DNA of 64,000 nt from Kribbella solani (GCF_014205295.1 NZ_JACHNF010000001.1:1922001-1986000), one strand, 5' to 3'. Positions 16,362 to 25,671 are shown, counted from the first letter of the stretch. The notes: generated by a model not told the origin, from the letters alone. Made by a program: numbers and translations.

Positions 16362-17238
16362 CGACAATGCAGGCAAGCACGATGACGGCGGTGATCGGTA
16401 CGGCCGGTCCGACGTGCTCGCCGAGCAGGAGCATCGACCAGAGCACGGTGAGCAGCGGCTGAGCCAGCTGCAACTGGCTTGCTTTGGTGACTCCGATCAG
16501 CCCCATCCCCCGGTACCAGACGACGAATCCGCCGAACTGCGAGATCGCCCCGATGTACGCGACTCCGGCCACCGCCTTCGCGGTCAGGTGTACGGACTCG
16601 TGCGGCAACGCCCACGCGGCCACCGCGAGATTGATCGGCGCGGCCACCACGACCGCCCAGGCAATCACCTGCCACCCCGGCAGGTGCGCGGACAGCCGGC
16701 CACCCTCGGCGTACCCGGCCGCGCAGACGACAAGCGCGGCCGCGAGGTAGAGGTCGGCGATGGTCGGCCGGCCGTTGTTCTGCAGCAGCGCGAACGTGAC
16801 GATCGTCGCCCCACCGAGCGCTGCCGCCACCCAGAACAGCAGTGGCTCCCGGCGCCGGTTGAGGGCGGCGAAGATGATCGCGGTCGCCATCGGGAGCGCA
16901 CCGATGACCACCGCCGAATGCGCTGACGACGACGTCTGCAGTGCGAGGGTTGTCAACAATGGGAATCCGATCGCGCAGCCACCGGCCACGACGGCGAGCG
17001 CGGTCCAGTCGGAGCGATCCGGCAGCCGGACTCGGGCGATCAGGAGGGACCCGCCGGCAAGGACGGCGGCGATCAGCCCGCGTACGCCCGTCGCGCTCCA
17101 CGGACCGAACCCGTCGAGAGCGAACACCGTGCCGGGGAAGCTCAGCGAGAAGCTCAGTACGCCGAGGGCGGCCAGGACTGATCCGCTGGACAGTAGCGAT
17201 ACCGTACGTTCGGCGATAGCGCTACGCTCGATACTCAT
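16315..17238 (-). CDS. EamA/DMT-family transporter
   Basis: A 307-residue membrane protein with ten predicted helices in two five-helix repeats, as in the EamA (RhaT/PecM-like) drug/metabolite transporters. The second repeat contains the usual pattern VVWYRGMGLIGVTKASQLQLAQPLLTVLWS followed by the end helix. Such proteins export amino acids or small metabolites. The ATG (17236-17238 on this strand) shares the palindrome CATG with the ATG of the divergent MocR regulator, so both messages must be leaderless or start further inside. This arrangement suggests the regulator controls the transporter. Confidence 0.85.
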   Translation of the reverse strand: MSIERSAIAERTVSLLSSGSVLAALGVLSFSLSFPGTVFALDGFGPWSATGVRGLIAAVLAGGSLLIARVRLPDRSDWTALAVVAGGCAIGFPLLTTLALQTSSSAHSAVVIGALPMATAIIFAALNRRREPLLFWVAAALGGATIVTFALLQNNGRPTIADLYLAAALVVCAAGYAEGGRLSAHLPGWQVIAWAVVVAAPINLAVAAWALPHESVHLTAKAVAGVAYIGAISQFGGFVVWYRGMGLIGVTKASQLQLAQPLLTVLWSMLLLGEHVGPAVPITAVIVLACIVVTQRAKRAERQAAQP

Positions 17239-18643
17239 GTCCAACGGTAGCAGCGCCCAGGAACTTGCCGATGCAGTCGCCCGCGAAATCGCCGGCATCC
17301 CTCCTGGTACGAGGATTCCGGCGCACCGGGAGCTGATCCGGCGATTCGGGGTCAGCGCTACTACTGTCTCGCAATGCCTGGCGATCCTCGCGCAGCGCGG
17401 TCTCGTCGTCACCCGGCCGGGCGCGGGTACGTTCCGGAGCTCCGCGCAGCCCACGCAGCGCAGCGGCGACACCTCCTGGCAGGACGCGACGCTGGGGATC
17501 GACTCCGCGCGGAGCTTCCAGTCGGCCGGGATGCTCGGCACGTTGTCGATCGTCGAACCCGACGTCATCGACCTGAACGCCGGGTACTTGCATCCGGATC
17601 TGCAACCGCTGACAAAACTGGCCGCCGCGCTCGCCCGTACGGCACGTCGGCCGGAGGCGTGGGATCGGCCGCCGGTGGGTGGCGTACCGGAACTGCGGGA
17701 CTGGTTCGCGACCGCGATCGGCGGTGGTCTCAGCCGGCACGACATTCTGATCTGCGGTGCCGGTCAGAGCGCGTTGGCGATCAGCTTGCGGGCGATCTGC
17801 TCGCCTGGTGGGCGAGTCGTGATCGAGTCGCCGACGTACCCGGGGATCATTGCCGCCGTGCATGCGGCGGGCCTGCGGCCGGTGCCCGTACCGCTCGACG
17901 CCGATGGACTTCGCGCCGACTACTTGGATGATGCGCTGACCCGTACCGGCGCTCAGGTCGTGGTCGTGCAGTCGCTGTTCCAGAACCCGACCGGCATTTC
18001 GATCTCGGCTGGGCGGCAGGGTGAGTTGCGGGAGATCGCGCGGCGGCACGGTGCGTTCGTGATCGAGGACGACTTCGCGCGGTACCTGACGCATACCGAC
18101 AGCGGTCCGACGCCGCCGCCGCTGATCGCCGACGATCCGGACGGCACGGTCATCCATGTCCGCTCGCTGACCAAGGTGACCTCGTCGAACCTTCGCGTCG
18201 GCGCGATCGCGGCCCGCGGCCCGGTCGCCGCGAAACTCCGGGCGGTACATGTCATCGACACCATGTTCATACCTGCACCACTGCAGTACGCCGCACTGGA
18301 TCTGGTGACCGGTTCCGGCTGGAATCGCGCCCTCACCACGCTCGCTCTGGCGCTGACCGAGCGCAGAACGGTCGCCGTCAGCGCGGTCGCCGCCGCCTTC
18401 GGCCCGTCCGCGCTGACCTTCGAACCACGGGGTGGGTACCACCTTTGGCTCACCCTCCCCCGCGACCACGACGGCCGCCAGCTCGCCTCGTCCGCCATGG
18501 CCCTGGGCGTCGCGGTCACTCCCGGCGAGAACTACTACCCCACCGACAACAGCCCACCCCACGTACGCCTCAGCTACGCCGCCGCCCCCTCCATCGCCGA
18601 CATCGACACCGGCATCCACCGCCTTCAGCCATTAACCGGCTGA
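17237..18643 (+). CDS. MocR/GntR-type regulator with aminotransferase domain
   Basis: A 468-residue protein of the MocR (PdxR-like) family. It has an N-terminal GntR winged helix (AQELADAVAREIAG, RIPAHRELIRRFGVSATTVSQCL) and a C-terminal fold-type I aminotransferase domain that binds PLP rather than catalysing. The PLP lysine is in VRSLTKVTSSNLRVG, and the substrate-binding region contains ESPTYPGIIAA and LFQNPTGIS. Members often control a neighbouring transporter or vitamin B6 genes. It begins at ATG 17237 with no room for a ribosome site, back-to-back with the EamA gene. Confidence 0.9.
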   Translation: MSNGSSAQELADAVAREIAGIPPGTRIPAHRELIRRFGVSATTVSQCLAILAQRGLVVTRPGAGTFRSSAQPTQRSGDTSWQDATLGIDSARSFQSAGMLGTLSIVEPDVIDLNAGYLHPDLQPLTKLAAALARTARRPEAWDRPPVGGVPELRDWFATAIGGGLSRHDILICGAGQSALAISLRAICSPGGRVVIESPTYPGIIAAVHAAGLRPVPVPLDADGLRADYLDDALTRTGAQVVVVQSLFQNPTGISISAGRQGELREIARRHGAFVIEDDFARYLTHTDSGPTPPPLIADDPDGTVIHVRSLTKVTSSNLRVGAIAARGPVAAKLRAVHVIDTMFIPAPLQYAALDLVTGSGWNRALTTLALALTERRTVAVSAVAAAFGPSALTFEPRGGYHLWLTLPRDHDGRQLASSAMALGVAVTPGENYYPTDNSPPHVRLSYAAAPSIADIDTGIHRLQPLTG

Positions 18644-18822
18644 CCCTTCACCTTGCGTGCCCTGGGCGCCAACCGCATCAGCAGCAGTACGTTGTCATCA
18701 CCGTCAACCGGGTTTATGAACTCCGAGTGAGTCGCCCGGCTGGCGAGAAGGTGTGGGTTTGGTGGTGGCCGGGCGGCTAGCCTGGCTCGGGTCGGGTTGG
18801 TTGGTTCTGCCGGGAGGGTTTT

Positions 18823-21129
18823 ATGCCTGAAGTCGCCGCTCAGCCGCTTGTCGCTTCGGCTGTGAGGGCCGTGAAGACGCTCGCGGAGTCGGGGGATCCG
18901 GTGCCGGCTGAGGTGAGTTCGCAGTTATCGGCGCTGGCTGGTAGTACCGCCGGGGACAGTGAACGCGTCAGCGCGGTCGAGAAGCTGCTGCAGCCGTTCG
19001 TGCTGGTGGACGCGTCACTCGACGAGTACGGGACCACGACCACGTCCGCCGGCGCCGCGGTTCCTCAGCTGGTGCAGCACGGGTGGCGCAGTTTCCTCGT
19101 ACGCGTCGTGAATCCGCACCGCCTCGAAGGCGAGCTGATCACGCCGACCAAGGGCGTGTACGGGCTGATCGACTACCGGAGTCACTCCGCCCGGATCGCG
19201 TTGCACGACACGCTGACCGAGGTTCCGCGGATCAAGGAGGCCTGGCTGGAATCCACGATCGCCGGGTCCAGTACCGTCTCCGGCCTCGAGGTCGAGTACG
19301 CGGTGATCAGCCTGTACAGCCGCGACAGCGGTACCCGTTCGGGTGGTCTGATGCTCGGCGTAGCGGATCATCGCGGCCACCAGAGCTTCAGCCGGCCACC
19401 GGAGATGCTCGCGAACCTGCAGGCCATGTTCGAGACCAAGGACATCGGCGCGTCGTTCGAGTTCGACTGCGTACCGGCACGGGACATCAGCTTCGACATC
19501 CGCGAACCGGACGGCGCCAGCTGCATGGCCTCGATCACCGTACGCGACTCGCAAGGCCGGTCGTACCCGTCCAAGGGGATGCGCCTCGCACCGGACATGT
19601 TCTTCCAGGAGCACGTCTACCGCGCGACCGGTGAACCGATCCGGCTGCCCGACGGCGCGTACGAGATCACGGCGCTCCGCGGCCCGGAGTACCGCCCGGT
19701 CCGGCTGGAGCTGAACGTTGACCCGGACACCACCACAGTGGCAGTCCCACTGGACCGCTGGATCGATCCGACCAGCCACGGGTACTACTCCGGCGATCCG
19801 CACATCCACGCCGGCGGCTGCTCGCACTACAACGTCCCTAGCGAAGGTGTCACACCGGAGACGATGATCCGGCACGTACGAGGCGAGGGGCTCGCGCTGG
19901 GCAGCGTACTCACCTGGGCACCGTGCTACTACCACCAAAAGCAGTTCTTCAGCGGTAGCTCGATCAGTCCGCCGTCGGAGCTCGAGTACGCGGAGATGCA
20001 GGCCGCACAAGGCATGGACTGGCAACCACAACCGACGGATCAGGACAGCAAGAGCCTACTGCGGTACGACGTGGAGGTGTCCGGCTTTCCTTCAAGCCAC
20101 TCAGGTCATGCGATTCTGCTCGGACTCACTGACCAGGACTACCCGGGTACGTCCGTCATCGAGGACTGGCCGTCCTGGAACCTGCCGATCATGCAGTGGG
20201 GCCACGACCAGAACGCACTGGTCGGCTACGCGCACTGCGGCATCGGTCTGTCCGTCGGCACCGACGAGCTGCCCAACTACATCGTCCCGTCATTCCAGGG
20301 CATCGGCTCCAACGAGATCATCGTGGACGTACCGCACGGAGCGGCCGACTTCCAGTGCGGCAGCCAGTTCGCTCCGGCGTCCGAGTTGAACATCTGGTAC
20401 CACCTGCTGAACGTCGGCTACCGCACCTTGATGCTGGGCGAGACCGACTACCCCTGCGTGTACGACGACGGTCCCGGCGTGGGGCGTACCTACGTACGCA
20501 TGACCGAACCGCCACAAGGACCGCGGGCCCTGGAATCGTGGATCGCCGCACTGCGCGAAGGCACCTCGTACTTCGGCGACGGCCGCAGCCACATCTTCAA
20601 CCTGGCCGTCGACGGCTCACTCGACCGCGAACACCGCACCGACACGGCCGGCCCCGTACACGTCACCGCGACGGTCGCCGCCTGGCTACCCGAGGACCCG
20701 CCCGTACCGCCCGCCACGCGCCCCGCGTACAGCGCCCCCGTCGGTTGGCACCTGGAGCGTTCCCGGGTACCAGGTACGCGCACCGTCGTCGTAGAGCTGG
20801 TCGTCAACGGCGAACCCGTGGCCACCCACGAACTAGTTGCCGACGGCACCGAACAGGACGTCGCCTTCGACATCCCCCTGGACCGCTCCTCCTGGGTGGC
20901 CCTCCGCATCCTCCGCAGCGTCCACACCCAACCCATCTTCGTCGAACTCGCCGGCCGCCCCATCCGCGCCTCCAAACGCAGCGCCCAATGGCTCCACGAC
21001 TCGGTAGACGCCCTCTGGACCGCCAAATCCGGCTTCATCCGCGACTCCGAACGCCCCACGGCCCGCGCCGCCTACGACAACGCCCAAGCCATCTACAAGT
21101 CCCGCCAAAACGAGTGCGAGCCCAACTAA
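18823..21129 (+). CDS. CehA/McbA-family metallohydrolase (PHP-like domain)
   Basis: A 768-residue protein with no signal peptide. The middle holds a PHP-type metal site: YYSGDPHIHAGG near residue 325, then SGHAILLG, GYAHCGIGL and MLGETDYPC as later ligand segments. This matches the CehA/McbA hydrolases, some of which cut carbamates or phosphoesters. The first 300 residues are a beta-rich domain without a recognised family. GGGAGGG sits 9 bases before the ATG. It is followed by a small protein in a TAATG overlap, so the two act together. The substrate is unknown. Confidence 0.75.
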   Translation: MPEVAAQPLVASAVRAVKTLAESGDPVPAEVSSQLSALAGSTAGDSERVSAVEKLLQPFVLVDASLDEYGTTTTSAGAAVPQLVQHGWRSFLVRVVNPHRLEGELITPTKGVYGLIDYRSHSARIALHDTLTEVPRIKEAWLESTIAGSSTVSGLEVEYAVISLYSRDSGTRSGGLMLGVADHRGHQSFSRPPEMLANLQAMFETKDIGASFEFDCVPARDISFDIREPDGASCMASITVRDSQGRSYPSKGMRLAPDMFFQEHVYRATGEPIRLPDGAYEITALRGPEYRPVRLELNVDPDTTTVAVPLDRWIDPTSHGYYSGDPHIHAGGCSHYNVPSEGVTPETMIRHVRGEGLALGSVLTWAPCYYHQKQFFSGSSISPPSELEYAEMQAAQGMDWQPQPTDQDSKSLLRYDVEVSGFPSSHSGHAILLGLTDQDYPGTSVIEDWPSWNLPIMQWGHDQNALVGYAHCGIGLSVGTDELPNYIVPSFQGIGSNEIIVDVPHGAADFQCGSQFAPASELNIWYHLLNVGYRTLMLGETDYPCVYDDGPGVGRTYVRMTEPPQGPRALESWIAALREGTSYFGDGRSHIFNLAVDGSLDREHRTDTAGPVHVTATVAAWLPEDPPVPPATRPAYSAPVGWHLERSRVPGTRTVVVELVVNGEPVATHELVADGTEQDVAFDIPLDRSSWVALRILRSVHTQPIFVELAGRPIRASKRSAQWLHDSVDALWTAKSGFIRDSERPTARAAYDNAQAIYKSRQNECEPN

Positions 21130-21725
21130 TGCCCACCCCCACACACCCCACACCCCTGACCACGCCGACCACGCCGACCACGCCGACCACGCCGACCAAC
21201 GGAATCTCCGCCGGCGCCTGCGCCCATCCCACGAACACGCATCCCGCCCACCCTCAGCCCGAGGACCTCCGCCCCATCGGCGCTCCTCCCGCCGCCCGAT
21301 CCACCGGCGCGGAGCTCCCAGCGTTCCTCTTCACCCAGCCCGACCGCACCTGCGGCTGCTCAGGCCCAGTGGAAACCGACGCCCCCATCGCGATCACCAT
21401 CAACCCCGAGGCCCGCGTCAACGTCACCCGAACCACGGCCCCCATCCCCACCCTCACCCCCAACGAGTGGCACCCCATCCCCATCACGTTGACCAACGAG
21501 GGCTTCGTCACCGGCCCGCTGTCGATCACCACAGACCCAGTACCCGGCCTGGACCTCGACCTCCCCACCCCCACCATCACCGGCGCCCCACGCCAGGACC
21601 TGGCCATCCGCGCCCGCCTCCACTCCCCCACCACCGTCGACATCCCCCTGACCTTCACAGCCCTGAACGCCCTGGGCGGCCTAGCCACCCACAGCCAAAT
21701 CCACCTACTCCTCCGCGCCGCCTAA
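21129..21725 (+). CDS. Hypothetical protein with Thr-Pro repeat, coupled to CehA-like hydrolase
   Basis: A 198-residue protein of no recognised family. It opens with a low-complexity Pro/Thr stretch encoded by a 9-bp tandem repeat, then a short region with a Cys pair (TCGCSG), then a beta-sandwich-like domain (EWHPIPITLTNEGFVTGPL, VDIPLTFTALNALGG) that looks like a binding or accessory domain. There is no signal peptide. The ATG overlaps the stop of the hydrolase gene by one base (TAATG), a reinitiation arrangement, so it is probably a partner subunit. Its stop overlaps the convergent DUF6326-like gene by 4 bases. Confidence 0.6.
   Translation: MPTPTHPTPLTTPTTPTTPTTPTNGISAGACAHPTNTHPAHPQPEDLRPIGAPPAARSTGAELPAFLFTQPDRTCGCSGPVETDAPIAITINPEARVNVTRTTAPIPTLTPNEWHPIPITLTNEGFVTGPLSITTDPVPGLDLDLPTPTITGAPRQDLAIRARLHSPTTVDIPLTFTALNALGGLATHSQIHLLLRAA
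21158..21193 (+). repeat. 9-bp tandem repeat, four copies
   Basis: Four perfect copies of GACCACGCC plus a partial fifth encode a Thr-Pro-Thr run. Perfect copies at the DNA level suggest recent slippage, so the copy number may vary between strains. Confidence 0.9.
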
Positions 21726-22180
21726 CCCGCGACGTCCACGATCGTCCGGGGCCAGGTCCAGGCGGACCGGATGATGAAGAGGAGAAGGATAAGTTCCAGT
21801 GCGATGCCGAGGCCGTAGAAGATCAGCCAGGACTCGCCCAGTACGTTGAAGGCCGTGACCGGGAGGTAGAGCGAGGCCACGGTGAGGTTCGTGATGCGGC
21901 TTGCCCTGGCTGGCAGGGTCATCGACAGGACGATCATGAGGATCGGGATGGCCATCAGGGTCAGCGCGGTGGTCGAGAAGGTTTGGGAGAGGTCGAAGTC
22001 GAAGACCTTGCCGTTGAGGATGTCTTCGACGACGCCGGGTGTGAAGAAGTTGAGGATGTCCACGTACGCGTAGAGGAACATGAAACTTGTCCACGCTGCG
22101 GCGAGCTTGGCTCGCACCGAGATCGGCTGGTCCGCCAGGGCGGCGGCGGCGATGGCGGTGGCGGGTTGACGGGTTGTCAT
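21722..22180 (-). CDS. Small four-helix membrane protein (DUF6326-like)
   Basis: A 152-residue membrane protein with four hydrophobic segments and the conserved early block SFMFLYAYVDILNFFTPG, followed by a loop with DFDLSQTF. This pattern is shared by small uncharacterised membrane proteins (DUF6326 family, from memory). The ATG at 22180 follows GGAG at a suitable distance. It is divergent from a two-component system (gap 165 bases), so the kinase pair may control it. No function is known. Confidence 0.65.
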   Translation of the reverse strand: MTTRQPATAIAAAALADQPISVRAKLAAAWTSFMFLYAYVDILNFFTPGVVEDILNGKVFDFDLSQTFSTTALTLMAIPILMIVLSMTLPARASRITNLTVASLYLPVTAFNVLGESWLIFYGLGIALELILLLFIIRSAWTWPRTIVDVAG

Positions 22181-22345
22181 CGTGGGCTCCGTTGTCGTGG
22201 TGATGATCGAGTGGGTCCACGATCGCCTGGCGCGGCGGGCGGGCGCCTCGGCCCGGAGGCCGGGGTTCGCCTGGCCGATGGCATGATCTGTCTCTAGTCC
22301 TTTCGGCTGGTACGGCGAACCCGCGCCGAACCCTAGGCTGGAGCC

Positions 22346-23485
22346 GTGGTCACTCTCCGGCGCTCCATCTGGCATGAGCCGCGGCCTGCTGACGCCCCAC
22401 CCATCGGCCGGCTCGACTGGCTGCTGATTGGCGCACTCGCGGCCGCCGCCTTGATCGAGGGCATCGCCCGGCCGAGCCTGGCCTGGCGACCCGTTGTGAC
22501 GGTGCTCGCCCTCGCGCTGATGGCCGTCCTGCTCTGGCGGCGGAGCCGACCCCTACTAGCCGCCCTGGCCGGGTGGGGCGTCGCCGGGCTGCTCTCGGTC
22601 CTCCAGCTGACCGTGCACGCCGGGGACCTCGGCCTCGACTCCATGTCGGCCGTCCTGATCCTGCTCTACTCCCTGGTGCGATGGGGTTCGGGCCGCGAGA
22701 TCGTCCTGGGTACGGCGTACGTGACGGTCGTCGTCGTGTTGGGGATGTACGCCACCACCGCGGGCCGGGCCGAGGTTTTCGGCGGGAGCGTGCTCTTGCT
22801 GTTGGTCGTCGCCCTCGCGGTGGTGTTCCGCTACCGCGCGGACCTCTGGCGTCGCCAACAGCGCGAGATCCGCAATCAGGAGCGGGTGGCGCTGGCGCGC
22901 GAGCTGCACGACACTGTGGCCCACCACGTCTCGGCCATCGCGGTGCAGGCGCAGGCCGGTGGCGTGGTCGCCGGTCTGCGGCCGGAGAAGGCAGTTGAGG
23001 TACTGGCCGCGATCGAACGTGAGGCGTCGCGAACCCTGGCGGAGATGAGATCCATGGTGCAGCTACTGCGTGAAGACGAAGCCACCGCCTACTCACCGCA
23101 GCTTGGTGTCGCGGACCTGCCTGCTCTGGCGCGTACGGAGGCGACGCCCACCGTCGAGGTCTCGCTGGACGGTGCGTTGACCCAGCTGGCACGACCCGTG
23201 GACGCCGCGCTCTATCGACTGGCGCAGGAGTCGCTGACCAACGCCGTACGGCACGCCCGGAGCGCGACCCGTGTCAGCATCGACGTCCGCCGGGAAGGCA
23301 ACACCGTCAAACTCTCCGTCAGCGACAACGGCCAGACCGAGCCGGGACCGCCTCCTCGACCTGGATTCGGCCTGCTCGGCATGGCCGAACGCGCCCAACT
23401 CCTCGGCGGATCCCTCTCCGCCGGCCCAGCACCCGAGGGCGGCTGGCTGGTAGAGGCCGTCTTACCAACGAAGGCACTGCGATGA
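22346..23485 (+). CDS. NarL/DesK-type sensor histidine kinase
   Basis: A 379-residue kinase of the HisKA_3 group. Four to five helices fill residues 25-165, followed by the dimerisation helix with the acceptor His in ARELHDTVAHHVSAI and an ATP-binding domain (LTNAVRHARS, DNGQTEPG, GFGLLGMAERAQ). No outside sensor domain is present, so it likely reads the membrane. It starts at GTG 22346. Its stop overlaps a 28-codon response-regulator fragment (ATGA), after which the intact regulator follows. Confidence 0.9.
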   Translation: MVTLRRSIWHEPRPADAPPIGRLDWLLIGALAAAALIEGIARPSLAWRPVVTVLALALMAVLLWRRSRPLLAALAGWGVAGLLSVLQLTVHAGDLGLDSMSAVLILLYSLVRWGSGREIVLGTAYVTVVVVLGMYATTAGRAEVFGGSVLLLLVVALAVVFRYRADLWRRQQREIRNQERVALARELHDTVAHHVSAIAVQAQAGGVVAGLRPEKAVEVLAAIEREASRTLAEMRSMVQLLREDEATAYSPQLGVADLPALARTEATPTVEVSLDGALTQLARPVDAALYRLAQESLTNAVRHARSATRVSIDVRREGNTVKLSVSDNGQTEPGPPPRPGFGLLGMAERAQLLGGSLSAGPAPEGGWLVEAVLPTKALR

Positions 23486-23568
23486 GCATCCGTATGGTGA
23501 TAGCCGACGACCCGGACCTGGCACGCACCGGCATCGTGACCGCCTCACCGGTGGAGGCGTTCGGATGA
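23482..23568 (+). pseudogene. Fossil N-terminus of a response regulator (28 codons)
   Basis: The frame reads MSIRMVIADDPDLARTG and then diverges to a stop. The first 17 residues match the start of the intact regulator just downstream (MSIRVVVADDQDLVRTG). It is therefore a partial duplication of the regulator's 5' end, or the residue of a second regulator deleted down to its start. It keeps ATGA overlaps on both sides, so ribosomes can still pass from the kinase through this mini-frame to the intact gene. Confidence 0.8.
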
Positions 23569-24212
23569 GCATCCGTGTTGTCGTAGCTGACGATCAGGAT
23601 CTGGTGCGAACCGGCCTGGTGATGATTCTCGACGCGCAACCCGGCATCGAGGTCGTCGGGGAGGCGGCAGACGGGCTTGCGGCGCTCGACCTGGCGACGC
23701 GGCTGCGCCCCGATGTCCTCCTCGTCGACATCCGGATGCCCGGGCTCGACGGCGTCGAGGTCACCCGGCGCCTGGCCGGACCGGACGTGGCGGACCCAAT
23801 GGCTGTCGTCGTGATCACCACGTTCGACCTCGACGAGTACGTCCTCGGCGCCCTCCGCGCCGGCGCCCGCGGCTTCCTCCTCAAGGACGCCGGCCCGGCG
23901 CTCCTCGTACAGGCCATCCACGCGGCGGCCAGCGGCGACGCGCTGATCGCCCCCAACGTCACCCGCCGCCTACTCGCCGCCTTCGCCGACCAGGCACCGG
24001 CAGTGCCACCCCAGCCCTTCGCCCCCCTCACCGACCGCGAAGAGCAGGTCCTCACCCTGCTAGCCCGCGGCCGCACCAACGCCGAAATCGCCACCGAGCT
24101 CTACGTCGGCCTGAGCACCGTCAAGTCCCACGTAGCCTCCCTGATGACCAAACTCGGCGCCCGCAACCGCGTCGAAGTCGCAATGTGGGCCTACGACACC
24201 AAACGGAACTAA
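23565..24212 (+). CDS. NarL/LuxR-family response regulator
   Basis: A 215-residue regulator with a receiver domain (acidic VVADDQD, acceptor Asp in VLLVDIRMPGLDG, Thr/Thr switch in VVITTFDLDEYV, Lys in FLLKDAGP) and a LuxR helix-turn-helix (LTDREEQVLTLLARGRTNAE, LSTVKSHVASLMTKLGARNR). It is the partner of the kinase at 22346. The start overlaps the preceding fossil frame. The target may be the divergent membrane protein at 21722; this is inference. Confidence 0.93.
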   Translation: MSIRVVVADDQDLVRTGLVMILDAQPGIEVVGEAADGLAALDLATRLRPDVLLVDIRMPGLDGVEVTRRLAGPDVADPMAVVVITTFDLDEYVLGALRAGARGFLLKDAGPALLVQAIHAAASGDALIAPNVTRRLLAAFADQAPAVPPQPFAPLTDREEQVLTLLARGRTNAEIATELYVGLSTVKSHVASLMTKLGARNRVEVAMWAYDTKRN

Positions 24213-24414
24213 TGGCTACCTGATGCGCATACCGCTGATCGCCGCGCGATCACCAACCTCTGAATCTCAGAGGTGCCTTGGCACAACGACCAGGTCCTCT
24301 CCCTGCCGTCGCTGGCAGTCTCCAACTCGCGCATGCGCGTGATTGGTCGAGATGACCCGCTCACTTTCCGCCGGAGACTTCGCGACGGCCCTGTTCCCGC
24401 GGTAGGTGGCCGGT

Positions 24415-25671
24415 TCAGGGGATGAACTCGATTTCCGGGTATCGCCTGGATGGTTGGGACAGTAGGTGGTGGTCGCGGTGGCGCAGGTGTAGGTCGAAGA
24501 ATGCGCCCAGGTACGCGCGTTCTGCCGCGACGGCTCGATCGGCGTCGATTGTGCCGACGGCCTCGGTCAGCGCGGCGACAACCTGCGGCGGGATCGGGAG
24601 GGCCGCTTCCAGCTGCTGCACCAACGGAGACTGGTCCGTGAAGGTCTGATGCCCGGATTCGCGCAGGCGCAGGTTGAGGCGCCAGCCGCGAAGGTGTGAC
24701 CAGAACAGTGCCCAGGACGGGTCGTTGTCGCGTCCGTGGCCGGCGTTGCTCATCAGCAAGAACGGCCGGTCGAGGCCGGTGGCAGCGACAGTGCCGCTGA
24801 AGCTACCGTCGAGATTCGCACCGGCGGCGATCCACGGGTTTTGCGCCATGGCCTCGGCGGCCGTGTCCCCGCCCAGGGAATGGCCGAAGACGCCGACCCT
24901 CGACAGGTCCAGAGAGCTTCGCAGGCCGGGTGGCAGCCGACGGTTCTCGGCGTCGGGGTTGCCCCCGGAGGCCAGCCTCGCGAGCTCACGCAGTACGAAC
25001 CTGACGTCGCGTCGGCGTACGTCCAGCGCGGTGCTGATGTCCTGCTCCGTCGGCGAGGCCGGTTGCCGGCTGAGCTCCAGACGCCCTCCGGGGAACTCCA
25101 CCATCGACGCCTCGTGCGTGTGATCGACTGTCACGACCACGAACCCACGGCTCGCCAGGTCCTCGACCAGCGCGGTTCCCAGCGCCCGCGGCGTACGGTA
25201 CGCCGGAGAAAAGAGCACCACCGGATAGCCACGCAGACCGGCGCGAGCGGGGGCGTTCTCGTAGGCATGAGTCACCGGAAAGTCGACAGCGTCCAGCGAC
25301 GTGTGCAGACCCGCGCTGACCTGCTGCCGGTAGAGGGCAGTCGCGGCCGGCGGAAGCCACGCCGCGCGCCGGAAACCGCGAGTGTGTTGCGCCGGATACC
25401 ACAGGCTGACCATCAGTTCGCGCCGCGCCGGCGAGGTCCACGGATCCGGACGTGAGTGGTCGATCAGCTGCAGCGACATCGTCCCGACTGGCAGCCGGCC
25501 GTCCGGTCTCGGCAACGTCAACTGCACACGGCTGCTCCGTCCGATGGAAAGGGCACGCTCAGTGCCGTCCCCGCCGGCAACAGCAACGCCCTCGGTCGCG
25601 CACATCAGGCCCGCGGCCCCGGCCGCAGTCAGCACCGTTCGGCGCGAAGGCCGGAAAGTACGTCCGCTCAT
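24415..25671 (-). CDS. Tat-exported alpha/beta hydrolase, PAF-acetylhydrolase-like
   Basis: A 418-residue secreted esterase. The N-terminus has a twin-arginine signal (PSRRTVLTAAGAAGLM) ending near an Ala-rich site. The nucleophile elbow is VGVFGHSLGGDTAAEA, the oxyanion and strand segments are YPVVLFSPAYRTPRA and VVVTVDHTHEAS, and the catalytic His lies in RESGHQTFTD. This layout matches platelet-activating-factor acetylhydrolase-like enzymes, which cut short acyl chains. GGAGAG precedes the ATG at 25671. A decayed copy of its 3' end lies at 27838-27953 beyond the MarR/MFS pair. Confidence 0.85.
   Translation of the reverse strand: MSGRTFRPSRRTVLTAAGAAGLMCATEGVAVAGGDGTERALSIGRSSRVQLTLPRPDGRLPVGTMSLQLIDHSRPDPWTSPARRELMVSLWYPAQHTRGFRRAAWLPPAATALYRQQVSAGLHTSLDAVDFPVTHAYENAPARAGLRGYPVVLFSPAYRTPRALGTALVEDLASRGFVVVTVDHTHEASMVEFPGGRLELSRQPASPTEQDISTALDVRRRDVRFVLRELARLASGGNPDAENRRLPPGLRSSLDLSRVGVFGHSLGGDTAAEAMAQNPWIAAGANLDGSFSGTVAATGLDRPFLLMSNAGHGRDNDPSWALFWSHLRGWRLNLRLRESGHQTFTDQSPLVQQLEAALPIPPQVVAALTEAVGTIDADRAVAAERAYLGAFFDLHLRHRDHHLLSQPSRRYPEIEFIP

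Noticed and set aside
21158..21193. Direct repeats considered as a small CRISPR array
   Set aside because: The units are 9 bp with no spacers and encode a Thr-Pro run in frame.
23482..24212. Frameshift joining the fossil start and the intact response regulator
   Set aside because: The intact regulator has its own complete N-terminus and start, so the upstream copy is a duplicate rather than a displaced part.
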